From positions 1,364,001 to 1,428,000 of the forward strand of contig OY764222.1 in the NCBI GenBank assembly GCA_963668325.1: DNA of 64,000 nt, in the 5' to 3' direction. Numbering within the stretch: position 1 is the first letter of the stretch; each line of letters starts with the position of its first letter. Positions 53,384 through 62,714 of the stretch are shown one piece after another. The DNA comes from MPNP01 sp963668325. GTDB lineage: Bacteria > Pseudomonadota > Alphaproteobacteria > Rhodobacterales > Rhodobacteraceae. Below the pieces are notes generated by a model that was not told the DNA's origin, searched no databases, and saw only the letters and a list, made by a program, of their open reading frames with translations. Made by a program: the position numbers and the translations under genes.

Positions 53384-54660
53384 GTCTGATACTTGGTATT
53401 GATATAGGCACTTCGGGTATCCGGACAGCAGTTATTGACGCTTCCGGTAAACTCATTTCTATGGCACAACAAGCCCATGTGCAGCAAGAATCAGCCATGA
53501 TCAATGCCGAAATGTGGTGGAATTCTGTCCAGACATGCATAAAGTCCCAAACCCTCTCATTGCAAGAACTGGGACTGAACCCACATGAAATCTCAGCGGT
53601 TTCCGTTGATGGTACTTCTGGTACCATGCTCTTGACGGATGCCAACCTTAAGCCTGTGACACATGCCTTGATGTACAATTCCAAGGGATTTATCCGAGAG
53701 GGGGCAATTATAGATCGCATTGCCCCTGATTTTCATATCACAAGAGGATCGAACTCGGCTTTAGCTCGTGCCCTGCATTTGATCCAGGAGGATTCGGAAC
53801 ACCATGCACGTCACCTCCTTCATCAGGCCGATTTCATTTCAGCAAAACTTACAGGGATAGGGGGATATTCCGATTACAACAATTCCTTGAAAACCGGATA
53901 TGATCCTGGAACCAAAAAATGGCCTGAATGGGTATCTGATTTTGGAATGGACATGGCCCTTCTTCCCAATGTCGTTGCTCCTGGTACAGCTATCGCCCCA
54001 ATCTTAAGAACCGTGGCAGAGGAGTTGAATTTGCCCGCCAGTGCGATTGTATATGCCGGAACAACAGATAGTATTGCAGCATTTCTTGCCTGTGCTGATC
54101 CGGTACCAGGTGTTGCAGTAACTTCCCTAGGTTCAACGCTAGTGGTCAAAGTAATGTCTCAAAATCGGATTGATGACCCCAATATCGGTCTCTATTCCCA
54201 TAGTCTGGGGGAAGGTTGGTTGATAGGAGGTGCATCAAATACAGGAGGAGGCGTATTAGCGAAATACTTCACACCTAGTGAAATTAGGGAATACAGTTCA
54301 ATAATAAATCCTGAAATTCCGTCGGGTTTGAATTATTACCCGCTAGTTTCCCCTGGTGAACGGTTCCCGATAAATGATCCTGGTCTACAACCAAGGCTGA
54401 CACCACGCCCTAAGGAGAAATGGAAATTTCTTCAGGGTCTTCTTGAGGGCATGGCAAAGATTGAGGCTGAGTGTTACCATGCAATTAAGGACCGGGGTGG
54501 CAACTTCCCACAAACCCTCTACACTGCTGGTGGTGGTGCAGAAAACGCAACTTGGACCGCAATCAGAGAAATGGCCTTGGGTCAAAAAATTCTAAATGCC
54601 AAAAACACCGAAGCAGCAGTTGGAGTCGCAAGACTTGTTCTGAAAATGGGGAAGGAGTGA
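53380..54660 (+). CDS. FGGY-family carbohydrate kinase
   Basis: A sugar kinase of the FGGY family (xylulokinase-like), 426 residues. The phosphate motif LGIDIGTSGIRTAVID opens it, VSVDGTSGTMLL is next, YAGTTDSIAAFLAC is the catalytic-domain centre and TAGGGAENATW the adenosine motif. It phosphorylates a ketose or polyol before aldol cleavage by one of the class II aldolases. It is the last gene of the plus-strand half of the regulon, 15 bases from the small ORF on the other strand. Confidence 0.9.
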   Translation: MSLILGIDIGTSGIRTAVIDASGKLISMAQQAHVQQESAMINAEMWWNSVQTCIKSQTLSLQELGLNPHEISAVSVDGTSGTMLLTDANLKPVTHALMYNSKGFIREGAIIDRIAPDFHITRGSNSALARALHLIQEDSEHHARHLLHQADFISAKLTGIGGYSDYNNSLKTGYDPGTKKWPEWVSDFGMDMALLPNVVAPGTAIAPILRTVAEELNLPASAIVYAGTTDSIAAFLACADPVPGVAVTSLGSTLVVKVMSQNRIDDPNIGLYSHSLGEGWLIGGASNTGGGVLAKYFTPSEIREYSSIINPEIPSGLNYYPLVSPGERFPINDPGLQPRLTPRPKEKWKFLQGLLEGMAKIEAECYHAIKDRGGNFPQTLYTAGGGAENATWTAIREMALGQKILNAKNTEAAVGVARLVLKMGKE

Positions 54661-54674
54661 GTTTGAATTTACCA

Positions 54675-54815
54675 TTACCGCAGCGTTTTTACTCGTGATC
54701 CTGCCTTACCCTTACCTTCAAGATAATCAAGCACTGAATCTGCAATAATATCTAGACCACAAGAATAGTCACTACATCGCATATTCGTTATTGGTAAGGT
54801 TGATTTAGATGTCAT
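54675..54815 (-). CDS. 46-residue ORF coupled to hipA
   Basis: A short frame starting at the ATG at 54813-54815, which overlaps the hipA stop codon as TAATG. The product begins MTSKSTLPITNMRCSDYSC and its second half contains GLDIIADSVLDYLEGKGK and ends SRVKTLR before TAA. The acidic amphipathic helix and basic tail look protein-like. I recognise no family. It could be a third member of the toxin-antitoxin operon, or the tail of a deleted gene. It is too short for standard ORF cut-offs. Confidence 0.5.
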   Translation of the reverse strand: MTSKSTLPITNMRCSDYSCGLDIIADSVLDYLEGKGKAGSRVKTLR

Positions 54816-56092
54816 TAGGTACGTGACATTAATTTTATTCGGAACTTTATAACTTTAATAATTTTATCAAATACTTCTGAGGTTATACCCTCCTGTTCGA
54901 ATTCTGATTTAAGCCTGACAGCCGCATCCATAATTTTGGATGTCATCGTATTTATCTGATTGTTTAAAGCAGTTTGTGCTGTTTTTGTTTCTGGTACAAG
55001 CCGGTGGAAATGCCGTAAATATACATCCTGTGGTCTATACTTCCCTCCGATTTTCATCGCCATCTTTTGATCTATGTTAGGATAGATTTCTGTGCTCAAT
55101 AAATCATAAGCAGGTGCTAGCTCGGGTTTGTTACCAATATAAAGTAAAGAAAAATTTTTGCCATGTGCATCAGAATTTCCAATTAAATAATTAAAGATGA
55201 TGATATTTAGAAATTTTATTTGGTCATCAGCTGGACGAGCAAAATTTTGGGCTATCAACTCCAGACACTTGGCAATATCCGGTCCGCCTTCACGCTGGTA
55301 TTTAAAATTAGGATTTATACCAAAAGCTTGGTAAAAATCCTCTTGATGGATACGAGTTATATTTCCATTCGCATCAATTTGCCGGTCAAACCGTTCAACC
55401 AAAAAGAAAGGAATGTTCTCGACAAAATGTAAAGATACTTCTGGCACATCTATGTTTATAAATTTGGCCAATTTCATACAGAAAATTTCATTGTATACAC
55501 TATCATTAAATCGTTCTATTCCAGGTTTGAGAATATGAGTTGTTGGTAAACCTCCCTTAATCAATTGTACTTGGCCATCTTTGTAACCAACTGCTAACTT
55601 ATTTTGTGCTCCTGCTAGAGATAATCGATAGCCATCTTCCCCAGCAAGCATTGGACGTTGTTTGATTGTTTCAAGGATTTGTAACAACCTTTTATTATCC
55701 AAGACTTCAAATTCATTTGGAGAAATTGAAGGTTCTTCCCCAGGAGGATATGCCGACAAAGCGCCAGCACAGTCTCCTCCAATAGCTTCCAACAAGGCAA
55801 ACGAGTTATTATAGGATAAGCCTAAATATTTTGCCAAACCCAGCCGTAGGCTTTCCTCGGGCAAAAGGCCTGAAAAAAAGGCCTCAACTTTTGGACCCTT
55901 ATATTTTCCCTTGAAAAAATCATTCGAGAATGAATTTGAAAATCTCCTACCCGGAGGAAGCGATAAGGAAAGCCCATTTGTTCCCTTACTAAGATAATTG
56001 TCATCGTAAGCAAATTCTAACTCCCCGCTCTCATATTGGGTAAGTATTCCGACAAATTCATTATGAAGGTAAATATCTAGAATTCGTTTCAT
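54815..56092 (-). CDS. hipA: HipA-family serine/threonine kinase toxin
   Basis: A 425-residue HipA toxin; such kinases phosphorylate glutamyl-tRNA synthetase or other targets and induce dormancy. The autophosphorylation/gate serine is in RLSLAGAQNKLAV (about 155), the catalytic Asp in IGNSDAHGKNFSLLY (about 315) and the metal Asp in LAPAYDLLST. All are kept, so it should be active. It overlaps the hipB stop by 4 bases in the usual hipBA order. Confidence 0.93.
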   Translation of the reverse strand: MKRILDIYLHNEFVGILTQYESGELEFAYDDNYLSKGTNGLSLSLPPGRRFSNSFSNDFFKGKYKGPKVEAFFSGLLPEESLRLGLAKYLGLSYNNSFALLEAIGGDCAGALSAYPPGEEPSISPNEFEVLDNKRLLQILETIKQRPMLAGEDGYRLSLAGAQNKLAVGYKDGQVQLIKGGLPTTHILKPGIERFNDSVYNEIFCMKLAKFINIDVPEVSLHFVENIPFFLVERFDRQIDANGNITRIHQEDFYQAFGINPNFKYQREGGPDIAKCLELIAQNFARPADDQIKFLNIIIFNYLIGNSDAHGKNFSLLYIGNKPELAPAYDLLSTEIYPNIDQKMAMKIGGKYRPQDVYLRHFHRLVPETKTAQTALNNQINTMTSKIMDAAVRLKSEFEQEGITSEVFDKIIKVIKFRIKLMSRT

Positions 56093-56304
56093 AGTTTGAT
56101 ACCATTCAAATGAATATCAATTCCTAACATGGAAACCACTTTTAAAGCCTTGCCTATATGACAGGAATCCTTGCCATTTTCCAGTTCGCGGATAAATCGT
56201 ACCCCAACGCCTGAGGTTGCTGCCAATTGTATCTGAGTCAATCCCTGTTTTTTTCGAGTTTTCTTAATAATTTGCCCAAGATTTTGTATTCTGTTTGTTG
56301 TCAT
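56089..56304 (-). CDS. hipB: HipB-type XRE antitoxin
   Basis: A 71-residue single-domain XRE helix-turn-helix protein. The HTH is KQGLTQIQLAATSGVGVRFI (about 19-38) followed by RELENGKDSCHIGKALKVV. It binds HipA and represses the operon from the upstream operators. The start ATG lies at 56302-56304 with a weak GGAAT upstream. Confidence 0.92.
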   Translation of the reverse strand: MTTNRIQNLGQIIKKTRKKQGLTQIQLAATSGVGVRFIRELENGKDSCHIGKALKVVSMLGIDIHLNGIKL

Positions 56305-56356
56305 TCATGATTCCTTTTGGTTTTATTACAGCAAGCGTGTTATAAAATTTGATCAT

Positions 56357-56418
56357 ACCGTTCGGGTCTTTTTTCTTAAATTATCTTAGTATTATAACAA
56401 TATAATCCCGAACGGGAT
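56357..56418 (-). promoter_or_regulatory. hipBA operators flanking a -10 box
   Basis: Two related palindromes, ACCGTTCGGGT at 56357-56367 and ATCCCGAACGGGAT at 56405-56418, share the core CCGTTCGG and are about 50 bases apart. Between them, on the minus strand, TATAAT occurs at 56391-56396. The layout fits cooperative repression by HipB with the promoter looped or covered. The -35 box overlaps the distal operator. Confidence 0.65.
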
Positions 56419-56567
56419 AAATTTATCCATTAATTAGCAAAGTATCTAATGGTGGGTTTCGTCAATGGAAAAATTTCTCCCAGGGTCTCCTTGATACAAA
56501 GCCCATCTGATAGAATTACTGTTTTCAAGCAGGTGTTGAAAAAATTGTTGGAGCAAAAATTATCAAA

Positions 56568-57626
56568 TTATTTCAATAACCACCGAGCAACCACTTGGAC
56601 CAACAATAGCACTAAAATTAACCTAAATACATGATGGGAAATTACATAAGCTACATCAGCCTCTGCAACGATGGCTATAATGGCCATTTCTGCCTGTCCA
56701 CCAGGTAAATAGGCAAGCAGGGTATCAATCGGAGAAGTGTGTAATAATCCAACTAACGTAAAGGTAAACAGAATACTGATCACACCAAGCAAAAAGCAAT
56801 ATCCTAAAGCTGAAAGGATATACTTTCTTACCTCAAGGCCAGTTACACCACTGTATCGGATGCCAACACCGAGACCGATAAAAAACTGAGCACTCCAAAT
56901 GAACTCAGCCGGGGGTCGTACCGTGATCAAGCCAGTCAAGGAAAGGAGAGCAGTCAAAACCATTGGACCCAGGATTGTTGCACCAGAAATCTTCAAATAG
57001 GCAGCAAGTTTCCATCCCGCTATAGCGGAAAATATCATCAGACCCAGCTCCTGCAAGGGCACTTGTTGTAAATTAATTCCAGGTGGACGAGTGAGGTTAA
57101 TATTCCAAATGGAGGTTACAACGAACGGTACGATTAAAAGAATTACCAAAACTCTTGTTGCATGAATAAGAGACAAGGCTCTAACATTTGCACCTGCTTT
57201 ATCCCCGAACAAAAGCATTTCTACAAGGCCACCAGGAATAGTAGCATAATAGGAAGTGTTTGGATCAAACCCCAAACCCTTGAAATAAACATATCCAACA
57301 CTGCAAACCACGATAAGAAACAGTGGAATAAGAATAAGGGAGAAACCAAGACGACCAATTTCTGCTAGAATGTCAGGGGTTATGGAAGATCCAATAGCAA
57401 CCCCAAGGATTGTCCGCATAAGAATGCTTAAGATTCCAAATCCTTCCAGACGAAAACCTATCAGGGCAGCTATCAGGCAACCAATCATTGGACCGATTAA
57501 AAGAGGTATCGGAAGCCCCAATAGTATAAAGATTACTCCTCCCAAAGAAGCAAAAAGCAATGTCTGGATTTGAACGATTGATACCAACCCTGCCTTAAAT
57601 TTGGTTTTGATTTGACGAAAATTCAT
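56568..57626 (-). CDS. AbrB-family membrane protein (COG3180)
   Basis: A polytopic membrane protein of about 352 residues with two similar halves. Helices include FASLGGVIFILLGLPIPLLI near the start and, in the second half, AIAGWKLAAYLKISGATILG and SPIDTLLAYLPGGQAEMAI. The repeated PGG motif (ATIPGGLVEMLLFGD and AYLPGGQAEMAI) is characteristic of the AbrB/ammonia-monooxygenase-annotated family. I start at the ATG at 57626 (MNFRQIKTKFKAG). The transport substrate is not known; the old name 'ammonia monooxygenase' is misleading. Confidence 0.85.
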   Translation of the reverse strand: MNFRQIKTKFKAGLVSIVQIQTLLFASLGGVIFILLGLPIPLLIGPMIGCLIAALIGFRLEGFGILSILMRTILGVAIGSSITPDILAEIGRLGFSLILIPLFLIVVCSVGYVYFKGLGFDPNTSYYATIPGGLVEMLLFGDKAGANVRALSLIHATRVLVILLIVPFVVTSIWNINLTRPPGINLQQVPLQELGLMIFSAIAGWKLAAYLKISGATILGPMVLTALLSLTGLITVRPPAEFIWSAQFFIGLGVGIRYSGVTGLEVRKYILSALGYCFLLGVISILFTFTLVGLLHTSPIDTLLAYLPGGQAEMAIIAIVAEADVAYVISHHVFRLILVLLLVQVVARWLLK

Positions 57627-57831
57627 ATGTGGACTAAAACAAAATCGGGTAGGATTAACAACCCAAAAGAGATACAGTTTTAGGTCCAAGGTATCTCTTG
57701 ATACTTGTTATGACTAGAATTCATTTGATGGCACAGGAAGATGATAAGGGGAATCCATAGAGGTATAGGAACTTAAACACTAAAAACCAAAAATTGATCC
57801 AAATTAATTTTGGATAGGATCAATCATACAA

Positions 57832-58587
57832 CTAAGTTGCAAATTGTAGGACTTCAGCAACTCTGGATGCGTTGTCTAGGGCTATTTGGCCATCAAAGTT
57901 ATGTAAGTTATTCTCGAATCCGACCCTGATTTTGTGGCCTATTTTTAATGTTTGGGACAGTATCTGAGTTTCCTGAATTCCAAAAGCACATATGGCTAAA
58001 TCAGTACCGGGAATTACTTTTTCGACATACGATAGAAGTGGAGAAAGGTCTTCCAACTTTGCAGGGGATTTAATATAAGACCCCATGACCAGAAGTACTT
58101 GAAGACTTGTGGATGGTATGATTTTGGCAACAACCATCCTGGCCAGTAAATCGATATCACTCCTGTCATACAGGATATGCTGTATATCCGTACCTTTTTC
58201 CAAGGCGTGATAATAGACTTGGCTGGCTGAATCCAATTCATCGTCGGCAAGAAACTCCCTGATCGCCACTGAAACTGAATTCGCCTCAAGCTTGGTAAGG
58301 ATTCTACGCTGCTCCGAGGGTTTGTAAATTCCTGCACTCTCGGTTGTTAACTGAACCAACATATCCGGTACAGCGATTGCCATTTCTTGCGTTAACTCAC
58401 GATAAAGACCGATATCGAGAGTATGTCGACCAGATTCATCTCTGACATGGGCATGAATAGCCTTGGCTCCCGCTTGTTGACAGGCTATTGCATCAGTAAC
58501 CAATTCAGCTATGGTTATCGGCAGGTTTGGATGATCAACCTTGGACCTGCGGGCACCATTGGGTGCTACCATAATTCTAGGTAACAT
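57832..58587 (-). CDS. BKACE-family (DUF849) 3-keto acid cleavage enzyme
   Basis: A zinc-dependent beta-keto acid cleavage enzyme, 251 residues. The opening MLPRIMVAPNGARRSK, zinc motif AKAIHAHVRDESGRHT (His-x-His) and LTTESAGIY are BKACE features. It condenses or cleaves a beta-keto acid with acetyl-CoA, giving acetoacetate plus a CoA ester. The ATG at 58587 follows the aminotransferase stop as TAATATG, implying coupled translation; the frame also opens at 58632. It may act on a keto acid derived from the aminotransferase's substrate. Confidence 0.88.
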   Translation of the reverse strand: MLPRIMVAPNGARRSKVDHPNLPITIAELVTDAIACQQAGAKAIHAHVRDESGRHTLDIGLYRELTQEMAIAVPDMLVQLTTESAGIYKPSEQRRILTKLEANSVSVAIREFLADDELDSASQVYYHALEKGTDIQHILYDRSDIDLLARMVVAKIIPSTSLQVLLVMGSYIKSPAKLEDLSPLLSYVEKVIPGTDLAICAFGIQETQILSQTLKIGHKIRVGFENNLHNFDGQIALDNASRVAEVLQFAT

Positions 58588-58588
58588 A

Positions 58589-59923
58589 TTACCGCGCCGC
58601 ACCATCCAAAACGCTGGATAATGCTCGTGCAAGTTTTTCTACAAGTTCATCAATTTGGGCATTGGTGATTATATATGCTGGAGCAAGTAGGACATGGTCA
58701 CCACTGGTACCATTTATGGTTCCCTGCATCGGGTAACACACCAATCCCTCAGACATTGCAGTGGCTTTCAACTTGCCAGCTATATTTGCTTCCTGACTGA
58801 ATGGTTCCTTTGTCTCACGATCTGCAACGAATTCAACCCCAAAAAACAAACCCCGTCCACGGATGTCACCTATGTGTGGATGTTGCCCAAATTCAGCCTC
58901 TAGAGCGGATTGAAGATATTTACCTCTATGATTTACTCGATCAATTAGTCCTTTTTCATCAATTTCCTGTAATACCGCAACCCCAGCAGCGGCAGCCATG
59001 GCATGACCCATATACGTATGCCCGTGTTGAAAGAACCCTGATCCAGTAGCGATAGCATCGTGAATATACTTCTGACAAAGCATTGCTCCAATTGGCTGAT
59101 ACCCAGCCCCCAGCCCCTTGGCCATGGTGATTATATCTGGAATAACTGATTCCTGATCAATAGCAAACAAACTCCCTGTGCGCCCTGTTCCACACATCAC
59201 CTCATCAGCTATAAGCAAAATACCATACCTGTCGCAGATTTTTCGGATAGAACTAAAGTAACCAGGTGTAGGGGGCACCGCACCCAAGGTGGCTCCAACA
59301 ACTGGTTCGGCAATAAAAGCCATCACGTTCTCAGAACCCAGTCTCAGGATTTCTTCCTCTAGTTCATTGGCTGTTCGCTGACTGTATTGCTCCACTGTCT
59401 CACCAGGCTGCAAACCGCGATATGCAAAGCAAGGAGTGATATGTGATGTATCAATCAATAGAGGAGCAAATTGACGACGTCGCCACATATTGCCACCTAC
59501 AGCCAGTGCACCAAGGGTATTGCCATGAAAACTCTGCCGACGGGCAATAATTCGGCTTCGCTGTGGTTGTCCTGATTCCAGAAAGTACTGCCTAGCAACC
59601 TTTATTGCTGCTTCTATCGCTTCAGATCCACCCGATACAAGATATACCTTCTCTAGACCAGCTGGTGCTTTAGCCACCAATAGCTCGGCCAAAAGTTCTG
59701 CCGGTTCGGAAGTAAAAAAGCCTGTATGAGCAAAAGCCAGTTTCTCAAGTTGTTTGTTTAGTGCTGCGATGATCCTGTCATTTGAGTGGCCAAGACAGGA
59801 GACAGCGGCACCTCCTGAACCATCAAGGTATTGTTTACCATCTTTATCGAAAAGATAGACACCTTCCCCACTTGCCACGGTGGGCAATTGTATCCTTGAG
59901 TTTCTAGAAAATACCTTGCTCAT
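58589..59923 (-). CDS. class III aminotransferase (BKACE partner)
   Basis: A PLP-dependent enzyme, 444 residues. The PLP Asp is in LLIADEVMCGTGRTG, the Lys in IITMAKGLGAGYQP (about 275), and GHSNDRIIAALN and GSEAIEAAIKVARQYF are standard. Paired with BKACE, it probably converts an amino acid with a distal amino group to the keto or semialdehyde form used next. It is a different lineage from the beta-alanine-type transaminase at 5.1 kb. The ATG is preceded by GAGGTAGTT. Confidence 0.9.
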   Translation of the reverse strand: MSKVFSRNSRIQLPTVASGEGVYLFDKDGKQYLDGSGGAAVSCLGHSNDRIIAALNKQLEKLAFAHTGFFTSEPAELLAELLVAKAPAGLEKVYLVSGGSEAIEAAIKVARQYFLESGQPQRSRIIARRQSFHGNTLGALAVGGNMWRRRQFAPLLIDTSHITPCFAYRGLQPGETVEQYSQRTANELEEEILRLGSENVMAFIAEPVVGATLGAVPPTPGYFSSIRKICDRYGILLIADEVMCGTGRTGSLFAIDQESVIPDIITMAKGLGAGYQPIGAMLCQKYIHDAIATGSGFFQHGHTYMGHAMAAAAGVAVLQEIDEKGLIDRVNHRGKYLQSALEAEFGQHPHIGDIRGRGLFFGVEFVADRETKEPFSQEANIAGKLKATAMSEGLVCYPMQGTINGTSGDHVLLAPAYIITNAQIDELVEKLARALSSVLDGAAR

Positions 59924-60014
59924 AACTACCTCAATCTAATAACACTTGCAGGGTGGGGTTCTGAAGCGCTGTTTTTTATCTTGGAATAATTTGCTTCGGG
60001 CGTGCAGCTGGTTA

Positions 60015-62633
60015 TCATTGAGCCTTGGGGCGACGACGAATTTGCAGCCAACCGATTAACACCAGTAACAAAATTGAGGGAATATAGAAAATTTCCTTGG
60101 GAATTCTGTCTGCCTCGGTTTCGATAAATAGAACCTCCCAATCGAAATCAATACCTTTTTCCTGGGCGTATTGACCGAAGTTAAGCATGTCTACGAATAC
60201 CCGGCCATCATCTTCAGTACGAAATGACAGACCTGCATGACGGTCTAACCTGATTGCACCATCACCATCAGACATTTTGCCAAGTGGAAGTTCAAGCGTA
60301 GTTTCAACTATATCCCCGGTTACAAAGTCTTCGCCCGACATTCTGACCCTGATGCTTGTCATGTCCGGTGCTGTATCGGCCATTTCTACCAGTTCAGAAG
60401 ATGGGATTCTCTGGTAAGGGTCCGATATCATATCTAGCCAGAAACCTGGCCGGAAAAGGGTGAATGCAATAAGTAACAAAACGGCACTCTCCCAAAGACG
60501 TGACTTGGCCAGGAACCAATTCTGGGAAGCTGCTGCAAACAGCATCATAGCTATGACGGAAACAATAAAGACAAATACAGCTTTGCCAAATGTCACATCA
60601 ATTAAAAGCAACTCGGTATTGAAAATGAATAGGAAGGGCAGTATGGCTGTCCTGATATCGTATGAGAATCCAATAACACCGGTCTTGATTGGATCGCCAC
60701 CAGATATGGCCGCGGCGGCAAAGGCCGCGAGTCCAACAGGTGGGGTGTCATCAGCGAGAATGCCGAAGTAGAACACAAACATGTGGACGGCAATGAGCGG
60801 AACGACAAGACCGGATTTGGCACCCACCGCAACGATCACAGGTGCCATAAGGGAAGTTATTACAATATAGGTTGCTGTCGTCGGCAAGCCCATCCCAAGG
60901 ACTAAAGAGAAGAGAGCTACAAAAATCAACATCAGTAATAGATTGCCACCGGAAAGCACCTCGATGAACTCACCGATTACCTGATGTGCTCCTGTCAGGG
61001 AAACTGTCCCAACAATGATACCAGCTGTACCGGTAGCCACGGCAATACCAATCATGTTGCGGGAACCAGCGACCATACCATCAATCAATTCCTTCCAGCC
61101 ACGGGATATTGCTTGAGTAAATCTTCTGTCACCTCGGAACCAGGCCTTTATCGGGTGCTGGGTAAGCATGACAAAAATCATGGCAAAGGTGGCCCAAAAG
61201 GCAGATAGCCCAGGTGATAGCCGTTCGATCATCAAATTCCAGATCAATACTACAACAGGTAACACATAATAGGTACCCGTTTTGGCAATTGGTCCTGGCA
61301 AGGGTAACGACTTGAATGGCTTATTTGGATCATCGACTGTCAGGTCTGGTTGGGCTGATGACCATTTTACCAGGACAAGATACGCAGCAATGAAGAGAAT
61401 CGACATGCCCATGAAGGAGTAATCACCAAGCAGTGGCTTGAGCCAGCCGAGGCCATAATAGGTTCCAAGGCACAAGGCACAAAATATGGCGATACCAAGC
61501 GCTATTCGGGCAAGTCTCAATAGTAGAGGTTTGGGTTCACTAGCTGGTGGAAGGCCCTTCAGATGCATCTTCTCAGCTTCCAGATGCACAATATAAACCA
61601 ATGCTATGTATGAAATTACGGCCGGCAAGAAAGCATGCTTAACCACCTCAAGATAAGATATTCCTACATACTCGACCATAAGAAAGGCCGCAGCACCCAT
61701 AACGGGAGGGGTCAATTGTCCATTGGTTGATGAGGCAACCTCAACAGCACCAGCTTTTTCGGCAGAAAATCCAACCCGTTTCATCAAGGGAATGGTAAAG
61801 GTACCGGTAGTAACAGTATTGGCTATGGAAGAACCTGAAATGAGACCTGTTGCAGCTGATGCTACTACTGCAGCTTTGGCTGGTCCACCTGTTAGGTGCC
61901 CCATCAGGGCAAATGCAAGTTTGATAAAGTAATTGCCGGCACCAGCCTTCTCCAGCAATGATCCAAACAATACGAACAAGAATACCATAGATGCCGAGAC
62001 GCCTAACGCAAGTCCGAATACACCTTCTGTCTGCATCCAGAAATGCCACATGGCTTTCCCAAAACTGGCGCCTTTCCACTGCATAGCATCGGGAAAGAAG
62101 TTCGCATCACCAAAAAAAACATACAGCAGGAACACGCTTGCCACAATTACCATTGGTAGACCAAGGGCCCGGTAGGTGGCTACCAGAACAATTGATAGTC
62201 CAGTGGCTGAAATTATCAGGTCAGAGGTTGTTGGTAATCCCGAACGATCAGCAATTGCTGCTGAGTTGGCGATGAGATAAAGAGTTGAACACAGCCCAGC
62301 AACAACCAAAAGCCAGTCATACCATGGTATTCGAACCCGCGATGCTGATTTGTAAAGAGGATAGGCAAAGGCAGCCAATGTCAGACCAAAAGCTAGATGA
62401 ATAACTCTTTCGGTATCGGAAGTGACATAAATCCAATTTAATCCAAGCGTCCGTGCTAATATTGCCGGTAAAGGTGAGGCGTTGATAATTTGCAGGGTCG
62501 CCCACAACAATGCCGTTCCAGTGATTACACCTGCCTGCCAATTATCGGGGTTCCTTCCACCGACATCCAGATCACTGGCCAGTGCCTGGGCTTTATTTAC
62601 AGTTTCAGTTTCTGCTTGCTTGACTGTGGCCAT
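60015..62633 (-). CDS. TRAP transporter fused permease (DctQM, TAXI type)
   Basis: An inner-membrane TRAP permease of 872 residues with fused small (Q) and large (M) parts. About 18 helices are visible. Signature stretches are GSLLEKAGAGNYFIKLAFAL, VVASAATGLISGSSIANTVT and LGMGLPTTATYIV. The C-terminal 130 residues form a soluble domain (ending with one helix, IPSILLLVLIGWLQIRRR) that is common in this class. It works with the TAXI receptor encoded upstream to take up an organic acid using the sodium gradient. Confidence 0.95.
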   Translation of the reverse strand: MATVKQAETETVNKAQALASDLDVGGRNPDNWQAGVITGTALLWATLQIINASPLPAILARTLGLNWIYVTSDTERVIHLAFGLTLAAFAYPLYKSASRVRIPWYDWLLVVAGLCSTLYLIANSAAIADRSGLPTTSDLIISATGLSIVLVATYRALGLPMVIVASVFLLYVFFGDANFFPDAMQWKGASFGKAMWHFWMQTEGVFGLALGVSASMVFLFVLFGSLLEKAGAGNYFIKLAFALMGHLTGGPAKAAVVASAATGLISGSSIANTVTTGTFTIPLMKRVGFSAEKAGAVEVASSTNGQLTPPVMGAAAFLMVEYVGISYLEVVKHAFLPAVISYIALVYIVHLEAEKMHLKGLPPASEPKPLLLRLARIALGIAIFCALCLGTYYGLGWLKPLLGDYSFMGMSILFIAAYLVLVKWSSAQPDLTVDDPNKPFKSLPLPGPIAKTGTYYVLPVVVLIWNLMIERLSPGLSAFWATFAMIFVMLTQHPIKAWFRGDRRFTQAISRGWKELIDGMVAGSRNMIGIAVATGTAGIIVGTVSLTGAHQVIGEFIEVLSGGNLLLMLIFVALFSLVLGMGLPTTATYIVITSLMAPVIVAVGAKSGLVVPLIAVHMFVFYFGILADDTPPVGLAAFAAAAISGGDPIKTGVIGFSYDIRTAILPFLFIFNTELLLIDVTFGKAVFVFIVSVIAMMLFAAASQNWFLAKSRLWESAVLLLIAFTLFRPGFWLDMISDPYQRIPSSELVEMADTAPDMTSIRVRMSGEDFVTGDIVETTLELPLGKMSDGDGAIRLDRHAGLSFRTEDDGRVFVDMLNFGQYAQEKGIDFDWEVLFIETEADRIPKEIFYIPSILLLVLIGWLQIRRRPKAQ

Positions 62634-62714
62634 AATCTGTTTTCAGATTTAAGTCAACATTCACCATTGGTGCCAAAAGCATAGCCGGCAATGCCGGCTA
62701 TGCTGGCTACAGAA

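Noticed and set aside
56449..56634. 61-codon plus-strand frame between hipB and the AbrB-type gene
   Set aside because: It overlaps the 3' end of the membrane protein gene, has no ribosome site and no recognisable motif.
59926..60141. 71-codon minus-strand frame upstream of the class III aminotransferase
   Set aside because: It overlaps the end of the TRAP permease gene in another frame and is a shadow.
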